From Silurus meridionalis (taxonomy: Eukaryota > Chordata > Actinopteri > Siluriformes > Siluridae), in the NCBI RefSeq assembly GCF_014805685.1, contig NC_060905.1, positions 77,001 to 141,000 of the forward strand: a DNA stretch of 64,000 bases, read 5' to 3'. The notes beneath the pieces were generated by a model. It saw nothing but the letters and a program-made list of their open reading frames with translations. It ran no database searches and was not told the DNA's origin. Shown piece after piece: positions 20,729 to 33,304 of the stretch (position 1 is its first letter; every line of letters starts with the position of its first letter). The position numbers and the translations under genes were made by a program.

Positions 20729-21031
20729 GAAGGTGAAGGTGTAAATGTGAGTGAAGGTGTAAATGTGAGGGGACGACAGCAACCAAATATCCCAGTTCAC
20801 CAAACACTCTATATCCATGATCCCTCCAGATCTGCGCCTTTACCTAAATAAATCTACTAATAAAAGGCTTGACTAAATAAATACATTTTGAACGCTTGAA
20901 CACTGAGACTATGTCTGAGTCCCGAACACTGTTTGGAGGGTTGTTCCATAACTGTGGGGTTTATAAGAGAAACATCTGCCCCCTGCTGGAGTCGTCATTA
21001 TTTGAGGTATTAACAAATAGCCTGCACCTGT
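20729..21031 (-). pseudogene. LINE-A copy 1, ORF2 C-terminus and 3' UTR start
   Basis: The plus-strand text around 20760-21030 ('gtgaggggacgacagc', 'ctctatatccatgatccctccagatctg', 'tgtctgagtcccgaacactg', 'tgttccataactgtgggg', 'gccccctgctggagtc') matches, base for base in long runs, the same region of the copy at 47220-47480. It encodes the end of ORF2 (minus). The LINE stops at about 21031, so the copy is 5'-truncated there. Confidence 0.82.
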
Positions 21032-21605
21032 CAAAAAGAATATTCTAATCAACCTTATCTAGCCTGTGTTTTAATCAAGCTAATAGTAATCCACAAATTG
21101 ACCTAATAATTAGAATAGAACCTATTAGATATAATAGAAGTAGCTTGAGTAAACCAATTTAGCCTATATTTTTAAGCAATAATACTCAATATACTAATAA
21201 ATACAGTAGAGTAGGGTCTGTGTGAACATATCACGTGTAAAAGAGCAACCTGAGTGGCGAGAGAGCAGAGTTGAAATTGACGATACTGTCTGCTCAGAAT
21301 GCTCCTAAGAGATGTCCCAGAACAGCTGCAAGTTGGAGCCGAATAAAAAGCGAGAGATATGATGTAAAAAGAGTGAATTCACAATGAGTAAAGCATAAAA
21401 TTAATATGTGCATGTAGCAACAAAAGTAACAAGCTTATAATTGATATCTTTGTAAAGCTCAACACACTATGTAACATAGTCAGTTTAGAAAATACGAATG
21501 ACGTATGACCTAGGTAGAAACATAACCAAGCAGAACAATATAGTTAAACATATATGAATAGACAATCTAAGTAAAATAATATAGCTTGATTTAATAAAAG
21601 TAGGA
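21032..21605. other. AT-rich intergenic stretch, nothing recognised
   Basis: No coding potential or repeat similarity was noticed on either strand. Rich in 'aatag' and 'taataa' words. Confidence 0.5.
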
Positions 21606-22345
21606 TAGCAAACAGCATTAAAAATCACTCCGGCATTAGAGCCCTTGCAGTGGGGCGATTGGGTAACAACTCAGTGGCATACTTGCAAAGCCAAAGCTAA
21701 CGCTAAGGCTGACCCACGGGAGCACCATTCCTCTCCACTTCATGTGTCCAACAGGTTTGCTCTCCTCAGTAAAGCACCCACAGAAAAACCTGAAACAGCT
21801 CTGGTTATAGTAGACTTTATTCTGGACCTTTAGGGGCACCAGCAGCACAGGTCAGGTGTATACCAGAAGCCAGGGCGCCAGACATAGCAGGTCAGCTTAG
21901 GTTTTTAGGAAAGCACAGGTTCTCTAAGATAGATTTTCACACAGGAGCTAATGATACATGCCTTTAACAGTCAGAGGTTACTAAGAGTAATATTATAGAG
22001 GTGTGTAAATTAGCGAAGGCAATGTCCGATGAGTGGTGCTCCAATAACAATGTGGGCTTCATGGCCTGTTAGGGCGGGACAGTATCCATCCCACTCAGGA
22101 AGGTGCTGCTCTCATTTCTTGTAGTATAGGTCATAGTCTCAGATCACAACAAGTGACTGTCTAGAGCCAAGGCCAGGGAGCAGACCAACAGGCTAAACCG
22201 ACCATCTGCAAGCTGCACAGAGTCGTCACTCAGGATCCACCAAATTGAGACTGTGTCTGTCCCCCGAGCGGAATCAAAATGTAGGAATTCTCAGAAAGTC
22301 TGTTTAAGTAACCCGATTAACATTAAATTAAATAGAAGTGAACGC
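21606..22345 (+). pseudogene. LINE-A2 ORF1 fragment (SGNH esterase)
   Basis: The plus strand reads ARAPDIAGQLRFLGKHRFSK, IDFHTGAND and QSEVTKSNIIEVCKLAKAMS (21860-22030), which is the SGNH/GDSL-type esterase domain of CR1/L2 ORF1, with GAND as the block III motif. It then jumps from AMSD to EWCSNNNVGF, omitting about 28 residues that the copy at 56708-57139 retains, and the DxxH block region is decayed (22070-22110). CR1-like ORF1 proteins are known to carry an esterase and a zinc finger; their exact role in retrotransposition is not settled. Confidence 0.78.
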
Positions 22346-23030
22346 ACATCAGCACCTCTGATCTAAAGATAGGATTGTTGAATATTAGATCTTTCACGTC
22401 AAAAGCGCTAACTATAAACAAAATTATTACCGACCAGGAGTTTAAAATAATGTGTTTGACAGAAACGTGGATTAAACCGAATGAATATGTAGCATTAAAT
22501 GAAGCGAGTCCTCCTGGGTATAGTTACATACACCAACTCCGTCTAAATGGCAGAGGAGGTGATGTCACAGCTATTTATAATAATAATAATCTAAGCATCA
22601 CACAAAAGACTAAACACAAATGAAAACATTTGAAGTTCTTTAAACCGACATAAAATATTTAGTGAAGTATGTCTAGTCAGTCAATTCCATTAATTATTAT
22701 TTATAAACCCCCAGGGGCATGACTGTGATTTTCTCATAGAATTTGCAGATTTTATCACAAATTTAGCTACTTCTTTACACAAAGCATTCATTATTGGTGA
22801 CTTTAATATTGATTTTGGTAATCAGGAAGACTCCTTAAGAGCAGCAGTCGTGTCCATTCTAGATTTAGTAGAAATTAATCAGAATGTTATAGGAGCCACT
22901 CATAGTGGAGACACACTCTTGATCTGTTATTGAACATTTGAATTAAAAATAACAAATTTAGTCATAATTCCACAGTCTAAAGTTATTTTAGTTCATTACC
23001 TCATCTCTTTTAAAATCTGCCTCAATCATT
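22346..23030 (+). pseudogene. LINE-A2 endonuclease fragment
   Basis: From 22375 the frame reads LNIRSFTSKALTINKIITDQ, IMCLTETWIKPNEYVALNEA, PGYSYIHQLRLNGRGGDVTA. After frameshifts near 22620-22720 it continues with HKAFIIGDFNIDFGNQEDSL and ATHSGDTL (22770-22920), giving the GDFN motif. It stops at 23030, where a LINE-A2 3' tail in the opposite orientation begins. Together with the preceding ORF1 it represents the 5' half of one LINE-A2. Confidence 0.82.
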
Positions 23031-23033
23031 CAA

Positions 23034-23942
23034 GTCAAGTCAAGTTTATTTCTATTGCACCTTTTCACAACATACATTGTCTCAAAGCAGCTTTACACAA
23101 ATCAACAGTCAAGGTGAATGGTGTGCATTTTTTCCTTGATGAGCAAGCCATGGAGTCTGTGGCAAGGAAAAACTCCCTTAGATGTTATGAGGAAGAAACC
23201 TTGAGAGGAACCAGACTCAAAAGGGGAACCCATCCTCATTTGGGTGACATCAAGAGTTTGATCATAAATCTTTCAACAATACAGAACACTGGAGAATAAG
23301 AACTAACATGATTACTGGAGTATAAGATTATAAGTAAATGTTCTTTCTACAATCTTTGGTATAAAAGTAGGAGCTACTGAGCTCAACATTTGTGATCATC
23401 ACAGATCCAGCATCAGCTTCTCCATTCCAGAGCCTTTAAACACTCCAGAAAGTCCAATGTCAAACTCCACACATGCAGTGGGATCCAATTGGCACTGGTA
23501 TGTCTCTAGATGGTTCAGGATGTTTGCGAGTTTGGCATCTACTTCTTTAAAGTCCATAATCTTCATGAGGTGGGACGGGACTGGAGCTGGCCAAACCTCA
23601 GGAAGCCTCGGGATGGGGAGAGAAAGAGAAGCAGTGGAGAGGAATTAGCGTAGCTGCTGTTCATGATATTAACAGCACAATTTGATAATGTGCATGTGAT
23701 CAGATGTTCTGGAGCACAAGGTTATGATGTGAGACGTGTTATGTGTAAGCTTTGCTAAAAAGATATGTTTTTAATCTGCACTTAAACTGGGAGAATATGT
23801 TTAAACTCCGAACACTGTCAGGAAGACTATTTCAGAGTTTAGGAGCTAAATGTGAAAATGCTCTACCACCTTTAGTGGACTTTGCTATTCTAGGAACTAC
23901 TAGAATCCCAGAGTTTTGAGATCTCAGGGAGCGTGACGGATC
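23034..23942 (-). mobile_element. LINE-A2 3' end and 3' UTR
   Basis: The plus strand begins CAAGTCAAGTCAAGTTTATT, the reverse complement of a CTTGA-repeat tail, followed by 'cacaacatacattgtctcaaagcagctttacac' and 'ggaaaaactcccttagatgttatgaggaagaaacctt'. The same series occurs at 59437-60340. At 23780-23930 the ORF2 C-terminal region is present ('ccgaacactgtcaggaagactatttcagag'). It is broken by a DIRS fragment at about 23943. Confidence 0.85.
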
Positions 23943-24795
23943 CCTGACGGAGCCCCTTCGACCCTGAAGTTTCCGTGTCCGCCTGCGGGGCGGTCGCTGG
24001 GTAGGCACCCATTGGTGACATGTTTTCTCCGTGGCACCTAGCGGCTGATGCCCAGGACATGACCCACAGTGCCTGTCTGGGACTTGGCAGTTGCCCTGTC
24101 CTGCCTGGAGTTTGCTCCTGGCATGGCCAGAGTGTTTCTATACACGAGGCATGGGTGCGTACCTAAGGCAATGTGTTGTTACAGGCATTCTGCCCTCCTA
24201 TGTTTATAGCTCCTGACCAGGGGTTACAGGCCCGGCTGTGTCCAGTGTGAGCACTGGATGCTTGTCTCCACAGGACGAGTCCTTGGAGGTGGTCGGTGCA
24301 GCTGTTTGTCTGCTGTGGCCCTAATAGGAAAGGTTTCTGGCCGACGGGCAGGTGGGTAGTGGATGTCATCCTTTTAGCTACGAGCCTGGTCTCCCCGCTC
24401 CGATTGGGGTCTGGCCTCGCTCCACCGAGTGTGGCGGCCTCTACGGCCTGGTCTGCTGGAGTTCACTCCTGGACATTGCGGCGCTGCGGGCTGGTTCCCC
24501 CCCCGCTAACCCAACAAGGTCAGCGGTTCCCCGAGGGAATAAGACGCTGCGTCTCAGTGCCACACTCCCTGCATCCCTGCGGCGCCTACCTTCTCTCTTT
24601 GCACGTCACTACCACCGCACAACCATCTTGTAGCTTCCTAGTTTATGTGACGTCGCCTGTCTATGATGTCACGGCTTGCCTATTGGCTAGATTTCACACG
24701 TGGTTCAGAGCGTGGACAATGCAGGAGCTTTCCCAAAACGTTTTGACGCAGCGTCTTGTTCCCTCAGGGAACTAGGGTTACGTTCATAACCTAGA
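23943..24795 (+). mobile_element. DIRS-like 3' end (recombinase remains and terminal repeat)
   Basis: Reverse-complement comparison with 13540-12733 shows matching blocks: 'gggacttggcagttgcc', 'ggcatggccagagtgtttctata', 'caggcattctgccctcct', 'acaggacgagtccttgga' and, at 24520-24795, 'ttccccgagggaataagacgctgcgtctc' to 'ggaactagggttacgttcataacctagag'. The tyrosine-recombinase coding part is reduced to fragments and shows no long frame. Both edges abut minus-strand LINE-A2 sequence, so the DIRS fragment sits inside that LINE. Confidence 0.78.
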
Positions 24796-25112
24796 GAGTT
24801 GACGTGAATGTGTTTAACACGGTAATGTGGTGAGGTAGTAATGCAGTGACTGAGGCAGATTTAAAAAGAGATGAGGTAATGATCTGAAATAACTTCAGAC
24901 TGTGGAATTATGACTAAACTTTTAATTTTGAATTCAAATGTTAACAAATTCAAGAGTGTGTCTCCACTATGAGTGGCTCTTATAACATTCTGATTAATTA
25001 CTTCTGAATCTAGAATGGACACAATTGCTGCTCTTAAGGAGTCTTCCTGATTACCAAAATGAATATTAAAGTCACCAACATGTAAAGCATGCTCCATTCC
25101 TTTGCACTGTTG
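24796..25112 (-). pseudogene. LINE-A2 endonuclease fragment
   Basis: The minus frame within 24861-25112 reads HVGDFNIHFGNQEDSLRAAI, VSILDSEVINQNVIRATHSG and DTLLNLLTFEFKIKSLV, ending with VISDHYLISF: the GDFN and SDH blocks of the endonuclease. It matches 22770-22980 (plus strand) and 55850-56110 (minus). The RT part expected between this and the 3' end at 23942 is missing. Confidence 0.82.
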
Positions 25113-25189
25113 ACCCCATGTACCTGATCTCCTCCACCTCTTCTCCCTGCAACCGCACCCCTCCACTGCCCTCCCTCTCATTCACACAC

Positions 25190-25190
<1 letters not shown>
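25105..25190 (-). pseudogene. RTE LINE fragment
   Basis: The minus strand reads CVNEREGG and, in a shifted frame, VRLQGEEVEEIRYMGSTVQ, the post-FADD region of RTE RT. It is wedged between LINE-A2 and the LINE-D tail. Confidence 0.65.

Positions 25191-25246
<56 letters not shown>
25191..25246 (-). repeat. (TAGA)n tail of LINE-D2
   Basis: About 14 TAGA units, followed by 'actttattgtcattgcatagtacaggtacac', the reverse complement of the LINE-D 3' end. Confidence 0.93.
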
Positions 25247-25730
25247 ACTTTATTGTCATTGCATAGTACAGGTACACATCAACAAAATGCAGTTTGGCAT
25301 CTACCAGAAGTGCAAAATGGAGCAGTCGTGCAAAAGTGCAGATAAATATCTAGCATATTTACAGTGCAGATAACTATCTGGCATATTTACAGCAGTGGTA
25401 TATATGAAAGTATATACAGTGAATAAATATAGAGGCGTACAGTAATTAACAAAATGTGCAGAAATGAAAGGTTACAAGATCACAAGATTAAGGCATTAAG
25501 GAGTAGCAATCTGAATAAACAGTCTACTATATATATATATATATACACATACATTTATTTGTGTATATAATGTGAAATGTTGGGCAGAATGTACAGTAAT
25601 GATAAAGATACATACAGATATAAAAAGTGCAGATGTACTGAGGAGTGAAAAAAAGATATAATATGTAGTATGTACTAGTATTGTACAGAGGTTATATACA
25701 GTCTTTTGTTTGTGTTTGTTTTGTAGTGAT

Positions 25731-26113
25731 TTAGCAGTGTAGTGTTGAGTTCAGTAATGTGATGGTGGATGGAAAAAAGCTGTCCCTGAACCTGCTGGTT
25801 CTGGTGCGTAAGTTCCTGTATCTCCTTCGTGATGGAAGGAGGTTAAACAGTTTATGACTGGGATGTGAAGAGTCCTTGATAATGTTGTGAGCTCTGCGCA
25901 GACATCTGCTGTGGTGAAGGTGTTCAATGGCAGGTAGTTGGGTGCCAGTGATGCGTTGGGTGGTTTTGACCACCCTTTGCAGTGCTTTACGTTCACACAC
26001 AGTGGAGCCTCCGTACCATACTGTGATGGAGTTGGTTAGGATGCTCTCAAAGATGCAGCGGTAGAAACTCGTTAAAATCCCCGGGGACCGATGAGATTTC
26101 TTGAGACTTCTCA
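25731..26113 (-). pseudogene. LINE-D2 ORF C-terminus
   Basis: The minus frame gives MRSLKKSHRSPGILTSFYRC, IFESILTNSITVWYGGSTVC, ERKALQRVVKTTQRITGTQL, then RRYRNLRTRTSRFRDSFFPS and TITLLNSTLHC. This is the complete C-terminal domain that LINE-D1 has lost, and it shows no internal stop. The upstream end is the LINE-E1 insertion point. Confidence 0.87.
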
Positions 26114-26211
26114 AGGCGAATCCAAGATGGCGGCGCGGCAGTAGCTTGCAGCGACCTCTCCAGATCCAAAAATGGTGCTTTCGCCATATTTAGCACGACC
26201 CTTCACAATAC

Positions 26212-27156
26212 ATGGACACCAGAGTCAGCTGTGTTCATGTGTACGACCACCAGACACTGCTACGGTACAGGCATCATGCAACCAACAATCTGCATGATGA
26301 TCTTATCAACAACCTTCGCGACCTCGGCTTGCTGCGACCTCGGCCACAAAGACCAGGCCCCCAGTCCTCGGTGTTACCTGATGCCGGTGGCCGGGAGAGG
26401 AGACGTTGAACGCGTTGTTCGAGGAAGCGGAAGTGCGGCAAGCGGGCGGGTGTCCGTGCTAGGCTAAATGCTAACCCTAGCCGGCCGGCTATCCCGTCCA
26501 TTTTTCTTTCAAACGTCTGCTCCCTGGATAATAAACTGGACTACATCCGACTCCAGCAAACCACACGGCGAGAGTTTAGAGACTGTTGCGTCTTTGTTTT
26601 CATGGAGACGTGGCTCAGCGACAGAGTTCCGGAAGCCGCCATCCAGCTAGACGGGCTAACCGTGTTTCGAGCCGACAGAAATGCAGCTCTGTGCTGTAAG
26701 ACTCGCGGTGGTGGCGTGTGTGTTTATATCAACACGGAATGGTGTAAGAACTCTGTGCTTGTTTCACGCTACTGCTCTTTGCTAGTGGAGTTTGTGACTG
26801 TTAGATGCCCACGGGAATTCACCACAGTTTACATCGTCGGAGTGTACATTCCTCCCAGCGCTAATGCTAAGGAGGCACTGAGTGAACTCTACGGCGCTAT
26901 TAGCAACCTGCAGAATGCTCACCCCAACGGATTGTTTATTATCGCCAGAGATTTCAACCATGCGAATCTCAAGACTGTGCTTCCTAAACTCCATCAGCAT
27001 GTGGACTTTGCAACGAGAGGAGCGAACACGCTGGATCTTGTTTACACAAACATCCCCCGGCGCGTATCGTGCGGAGCCCCGCCCCCATCTCGGATACTCA
27101 GACCACAGCTCTGTTATGTTGATCCCAGCATACAGACCGCTCATCAGACGCTCTAA
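26212..27156 (+). pseudogene. LINE-E1 endonuclease
   Basis: The start at 26212 ([20 protein letters not shown]) corresponds to [20 protein letters not shown] in LINE-E2, supporting this start for the family. After a stop near 26409 the frame 26602-27060 reads [53 protein letters not shown] and [20 protein letters not shown]. The usual GDFN is RDFN. A block 'RPFYL' before PREFTT is missing, and an extra base near 27056 breaks the frame ahead of GYSDHSSVM, which continues in the RT frame. Confidence 0.86.
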
Positions 27157-29083
27157 ACCGGTTCTGAAACAGGTGAAAACCTGGCCAGAAGGAGCTACTT
27201 CTGCTCTTCGGGACTGTTTTGAGTGCACTGACTGGGACATGTTTAGGGAAGCTGCAACCTACGGCGATTCCATCAACTTGGAGGAGTACACATCATCAGT
27301 GACCAGCTACATCAGCAAGTGCGTTGATGATGTGACCATCTCCAAGACTATCACTACACGCTCCAACCAGAAACCGTGGATGACTGCAAATGTGCGTGCG
27401 CTGCTGAAACAAAGAGACTATGCCTTCAGATCAGGGGACAAGGCGGCCTTAAAAACAGCAAGGGCCAAACTGTCTAGTGCTATCAGAGAGGTGAAGCGCG
27501 CGCATGCGAAGAAAATCCACGACTACTTCCAGGACAGTGGAGACACCCGGCGCATGTGGCAGGGCATCCAGGCAATCACGAATTACAAGACCACATCACC
27601 TGCTTGTGACCGTGACCTCTCCCTCCCAGATGTGCTGAACGACTTTTACGCCCGGTTCGAGGTGCAGAACAACGTGGTGGCGAGGAAGACCATCCCTCCT
27701 CCCACTGACCAGGTGCTCTGTCTAACCACAGCTGAAGTGAGGAAAACTCTATGCAGAGTTAACCCACGGAAGTCTGCTGGACCTGACAACATTCCTGGCA
27801 GAGTGCTCAGGGAATGTGCAGAACAGCTAGCAGATGTCTTCACTGACATCTTCAACATCTCCCTGAGCAGCAACGTTGTTCCCACGTGCCTCAAGACTAC
27901 GACCATTGTTCCCGTGCCGAAGAAGTCTTCTGTCTCCTGCCTCAATGATTATCGTCCCGTCGCGCTCACACCCATCTTGATGAAGTGCTTCGAGAGGCTT
28001 GTCGTGAGGCACATTAAGACACAGCTTCCACCCTCCCTGGACCCCATGCAGTTTGCGTATCGTCCAAACCGTTCCACAGACGATGCTATCTCCACAACCC
28101 TTCATCTGGCCCTCACCCACCTGGATAACAAGGACTCGTATGTGCGAATGCTGTTCATTGACTTCAGCTCAGCATTCAACACAATCATTCCTCAGCACCT
28201 GATCGAGAAGTTGAACCTTCTGGGCCTGAACACCTCCCTCTGTAACTGGATCCTGGACTTCCTGACTGAGAGACCTCAGTCAGTTAGGATCGGGAACAGC
28301 ATCTCCAGCACCACCACACTGAGCACTGGGGCCCCCCAGGGCTGTGTGCTCAGCCCACTGCTGTTCACTCTGCTGACTCACGACTGTGTAGCAATGCACA
28401 GCTCGAACCACATCATCAAGTTCGCTGATGACACGACCGTGGTGGGTCTAATCAGCAAGAACGACGAGTCAGCATATAGAGAAGAGGTCCAACGGCTAAC
28501 TGCCTGGTGTGGAGCAAACAACCTGTCTCTGAACGTGGACAAAATGAAAGAGATGGTTGTTGACTTCAGGAGAGCACAGAGCGACCAATCTCCACTGATT
28601 ATTGATGGATCCTCAGTGGAGATCGTCAAGAGCATCAAATTCCTTGGTGTTCATCTGGCAGACAACCTCACCTGGTCACTTAACACCAGCTCCATCACCA
28701 AGAAAGCCCAGCAGCGTCTCTACTTTCTGAGAAGGCTGAGGAAAACCCAACTCCCTCCCCCCATCCTGTCCATGTTCTACAGAGGGACCATTGAGAGCAT
28801 CTTGAGCAGCTGCATCACTGCCTGGTTTGGGAACTGCACCGTCTCGGATCGCAAGTCCCTACAGAGGATAGTGAGGACAGCTGAGAAGATCATCAGAATC
28901 TTTCTCCCCTCTATCATGAACATTTACACTACACGCTGCATCCGCAAAGCACACAGCATTGTGGACAATCACACACACCCGTCACACACACTCTTTACAC
29001 TTCTACCAACGGTTCCAAAGCATTTGGGCCGCCACAAAAAGACTGTGCAACAGTTTCTTCCCACAAGCCATCAGGCTACTTAA
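27060..29083 (+). pseudogene. LINE-E1 reverse transcriptase, long open frame
   Basis: The open frame runs 26882-29083 (733 codons), but its first roughly 60 codons are out of register with the endonuclease. From about 27060 it encodes [20 protein letters not shown] (end of endonuclease), [91 protein letters not shown] with both catalytic aspartates, FKFLGVHL-type text ([14 protein letters not shown]) and the C-terminal [17 protein letters not shown] frameshift near 29015 spoils the last 20 residues. This is one of the two best RT frames in the window. Confidence 0.88.
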
Positions 29084-29691
29084 TACACAGTTATGAAACG
29101 GAACTCTCTCACACACACACACATGCACTCAAATGTGTGTAACGAACTGAAAACATTTTCCTGGACTTAACACTTAACACACACTCATCACTCATCTCAA
29201 TCCATTCCACCACCATTCATTTATTTATTATTTATTATTCTTAACTGTACCACTCTTAAATGCTGTTTTTGCACATTTATCATTTTTATTGTATTATACT
29301 GTTTACATGCTGTTTTTTGCACCTTCAACTGCTGCTGTATTTTTTGCACTACACCAATTACACTCATTTCTGGGATATAGTTTATATTTTGTATAGTTTT
29401 TACAGTTTTCTTGTACAGTACTGTATAATCTAGTATACAGTAGGTTTACTGGTCGGCGCTATATAGGGTTTTGTGTCTTGTCTTGTGTCGTCTGTCTGCA
29501 CTGTTTGCACTAGGTTGCACTCGATGCACTTTATGTAACTTGTGTTTTAGCTTAATGTTGTTTTGATTGTTTGTTGTTTAGTGTAGCACCAGGGTTCTGG
29601 AGAAACGTTGTCTCATTTTTACTGTGTACTGTGTACCACTGTGTATAGTAGAAATGACAATAAAAGCCTCTTGACTTGACTTGACTTGAAG

Positions 29692-30280
29692 TACAGGCGT
29701 TGTTCTTTTTTTTTTACCAGAGCTGACGTGTTCTGCTGCCAGGACAGATCCTCAGAGATGTGAACTTCCAGGAACTTAAAGCTGGAGACTCGCTCTACCT
29801 CGGTTCCATTGATGTTGACTGGTAGATGTCTCCCGCTGTTGGATTTCCGGAAGTCCACAATGAGCTCTTTGGTATTTGTGGCGTTGAGAGTCAAGTTGTT
29901 GGTGGCACACCATGCTGCCAGATTACGGATCTCTTCACTGTAGTCCGATTTGTCGTTTTTTTTTTCGATCTGGCCAAGCTTAGTGATCAGTACAGTGGGG
30001 AGGACTGTATTGAATGCAGAGCTAAAGTCAATGAACAGCATTCTGATGTACATGTTGCTTTTATCCAGGTGGGTGAGAGCAAAATTAAAAGCTGTGGAAA
30101 CTGCATCCTCTGTTGACCTGTTCGGGCGATAGGCATACTGGTGTGGGTCCAGTGTAGGTGGTAGGCCCGCAGTGAGGTGATTCAGGACCAGTTTCTCAAA
30201 GCACTTCATAGCAATGGGGGTGAGTTCAACCGGGCAAAAATCATTCAGGCATTTAGCAGCTGAGTGCTTAGGCACTGGTT
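29692..30280 (-). pseudogene. LINE-D2 RT segment lacking the catalytic box
   Basis: The minus frame reads [53 protein letters not shown] and [20 protein letters not shown], then jumps from KLG to [18 protein letters not shown], skipping about 80 codons that include [12 protein letters not shown] and YADD in LINE-D1. It continues with [20 protein letters not shown] and [15 protein letters not shown] run of T (plus strand 29956-29966) lies at the deletion edge. It cannot be functional. Confidence 0.87.
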
Positions 30281-30373
30281 GGATCCAAGATGGCGGCGTG
30301 GCAGTAGCTCGCAGTGGCCGCTCCGGACCCAAAATGGTGCTAACGTTATTCTGTAGCCCGCCCTACACAACAC

Positions 30374-31315
30374 ATGGACATCGGAGCAACCGGTGTCCCT
30401 GTGTACAACCGCAAAACATTGAAAGAACTCAGAAACAACCCAAACAACACCATTAATGATGACCTGCGGCAGAAGCTACGCGACCTCGGCGTGCTCCGAG
30501 AACCAGGCCTCCAGACCTCGGCATCGCCTGCGGAGGACGGACGGAGGAGGGGGAATCGGAAGCGTTGCGCAAGGAAGCAGAAACGCGGAAAGCAAGCGGG
30601 TGCTAATGCTAGGCTAAAAGCTAGCCCTAGCCGGCCCGCTCTACCATCACTACTGCTGGCAAATGTCTGCTCCCTGGACAATAAATTAGACTACATCAGA
30701 TTCCAACAAGCTACTCGGCGTGAGTACAGACACTGCTGCGTTTTTGTGTTTACTGAGGCGTGGCTGAGCGACAGAGTTCGGACGCCGCTATCCAGCTGGA
30801 CGGGCTGGCAGCGTTCGTGCCGACAGAAATGCAGCTCTGTGCGGTAAGACTCGCGGCGGCGGTCTGTGTGTTTACATCAACACGGAATGGTGTAAGAACT
30901 CTGTGCTTGTTTCTACCCACTGCTCATCGCTGCTGGAGTTTATTGTTGTGAGATGTAGACCTTTTTATTTACCACGGGAATTCACCACCGCTATTGTGCT
31001 CGGAGTGTACATACCACCTAGCGCTAATGCTAAGGAAGCGCTCAGCGTGCTCTACGGGACCATTAGCGGACTTCAAAACACACACCCTGACGGACTGTTT
31101 ATAGTCGCCAGAGATTTTAATCATGCAAATCTCAGGACTGTGCTTCCCAAATTTTATTAGAATGTGGACTTTGCAACCAGAGGAGAAAACACGCTGGATG
31201 TTGTTTACACAAACATCCGGGGCGCATACCGGGCGAAGCCCTGCCCCCACCTCGGGTACTCAGACCACATCTCTGTTATGTTGATCCCAGCATACAGACC
31301 ACTCAGCAGGCGTTC
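30374..31315 (+). pseudogene. LINE-E2 endonuclease
   Basis: The start codon at 30374 is followed by [31 protein letters not shown], an Arg/Lys-rich patch ([20 protein letters not shown]) and [27 protein letters not shown]. After a frameshift near 30780 it continues with [40 protein letters not shown] and [20 protein letters not shown], then a stop (31158) and [18 protein letters not shown]. As in LINE-E1 the GDFN motif is RDFN, so that change predates both copies. Confidence 0.85.
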
Positions 31316-32165
31316 AAGACCAGCTCAAAAACAAGTGAGAACCTGGCCAGCAGGATCCATGTCTGCTCTCCAGGACTGTTTTGAATGCACTGACTGGGAC
31401 ATGTTCAGGGAAGCTGCAACCAATGGCGATTTCATCAACTTGGAGGAGTACACGTCAACAGTGACCAGTTACATCGGCAAGTGCATTGATGACGTGACTA
31501 TCTCCAAGACCATCACTATATGCTCCAACCAGAAGCCATGGATGACCGCCAAGGTTCGTGCGCTGCTAAAAACAAGAGACTCTGCCTTCAGAGCAGGGGA
31601 CAAGACGGCCTTAAAAACAGCAAGGGCCAAACTGTCCCGTGCTATCAGAGAGGCGAAGCGCGCACACGCCAAGAGAATCCATGGCCACTTCCAGGACAGC
31701 GGAGACACCCGGCGCATGTGGCAGGGCATCCAGGCGATCACGAATTACAAGACCACATCACCTGCTTGTGACCGTGACGCCTCCCTTCCAGATGCGCTGA
31801 ACGACTTCTACACCCGTTTCGAGGTGCAGAACAACGTGGCGGTGAGGAAGACAATCCCTCCTCCCAGTGACCAGGTGCTATGTCTAACCACAGCTGAAGT
31901 GAGGAAAACTCTATGCAGAGTTAACCCACGGAAGTCTGCTGGACCTGACAACATTCCGGGAATGGAAGTCTGCTGGACCTGACAACACTCAGGGAATGTG
32001 CAGAACAACTAGCAGATGTCTTCACTGACATCTTCAACATCTCCCTGAGCAGCACCACTGTTCCTTCGTGCCTCAAGACGACGACCATCATTCCTGTGCC
32101 GAAGAAGTCTTCTGTGTCCTGCCTCAATGACTATCGTCCCGTTGCACTCACACCCATCATGATGA

Positions 32166-33304
<1,139 letters not shown>

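Larger units (their letters stand above)
26114..29691 (+). mobile_element. LINE-E1, near full-length Rex1-like LINE
   Basis: It begins 'gcgaatccaagatggcggcgcggcagtag', matching the start of LINE-E2 at 30281, and ends 'aatgacaataaaagcctcttgacttgacttg', a CTTGA-repeat tail. The two copies define a family about 3.6 kb long with a GC-rich 5' leader, a basic N-terminal segment, endonuclease, RT and a 3' UTR of about 600 bp. The 5' ends agree between copies, so both are probably full length. Frameshifts separate the coding parts. Confidence 0.88.

Noticed and set aside
22300..23950. LINE-A2 5' half (+) next to LINE-A2 3' half (-), suggesting a twin-priming inversion
   Set aside because: In twin priming the inverted 5' part lies next to the 5' break of the 3' part; here it abuts the 3' tail, so a separate insertion fits better.
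26882..29083. The 733-codon frame as a host gene
   Set aside because: Motifs, 5' and 3' ends and a second copy show it is a LINE RT; its first roughly 60 codons are out of frame with the real protein.
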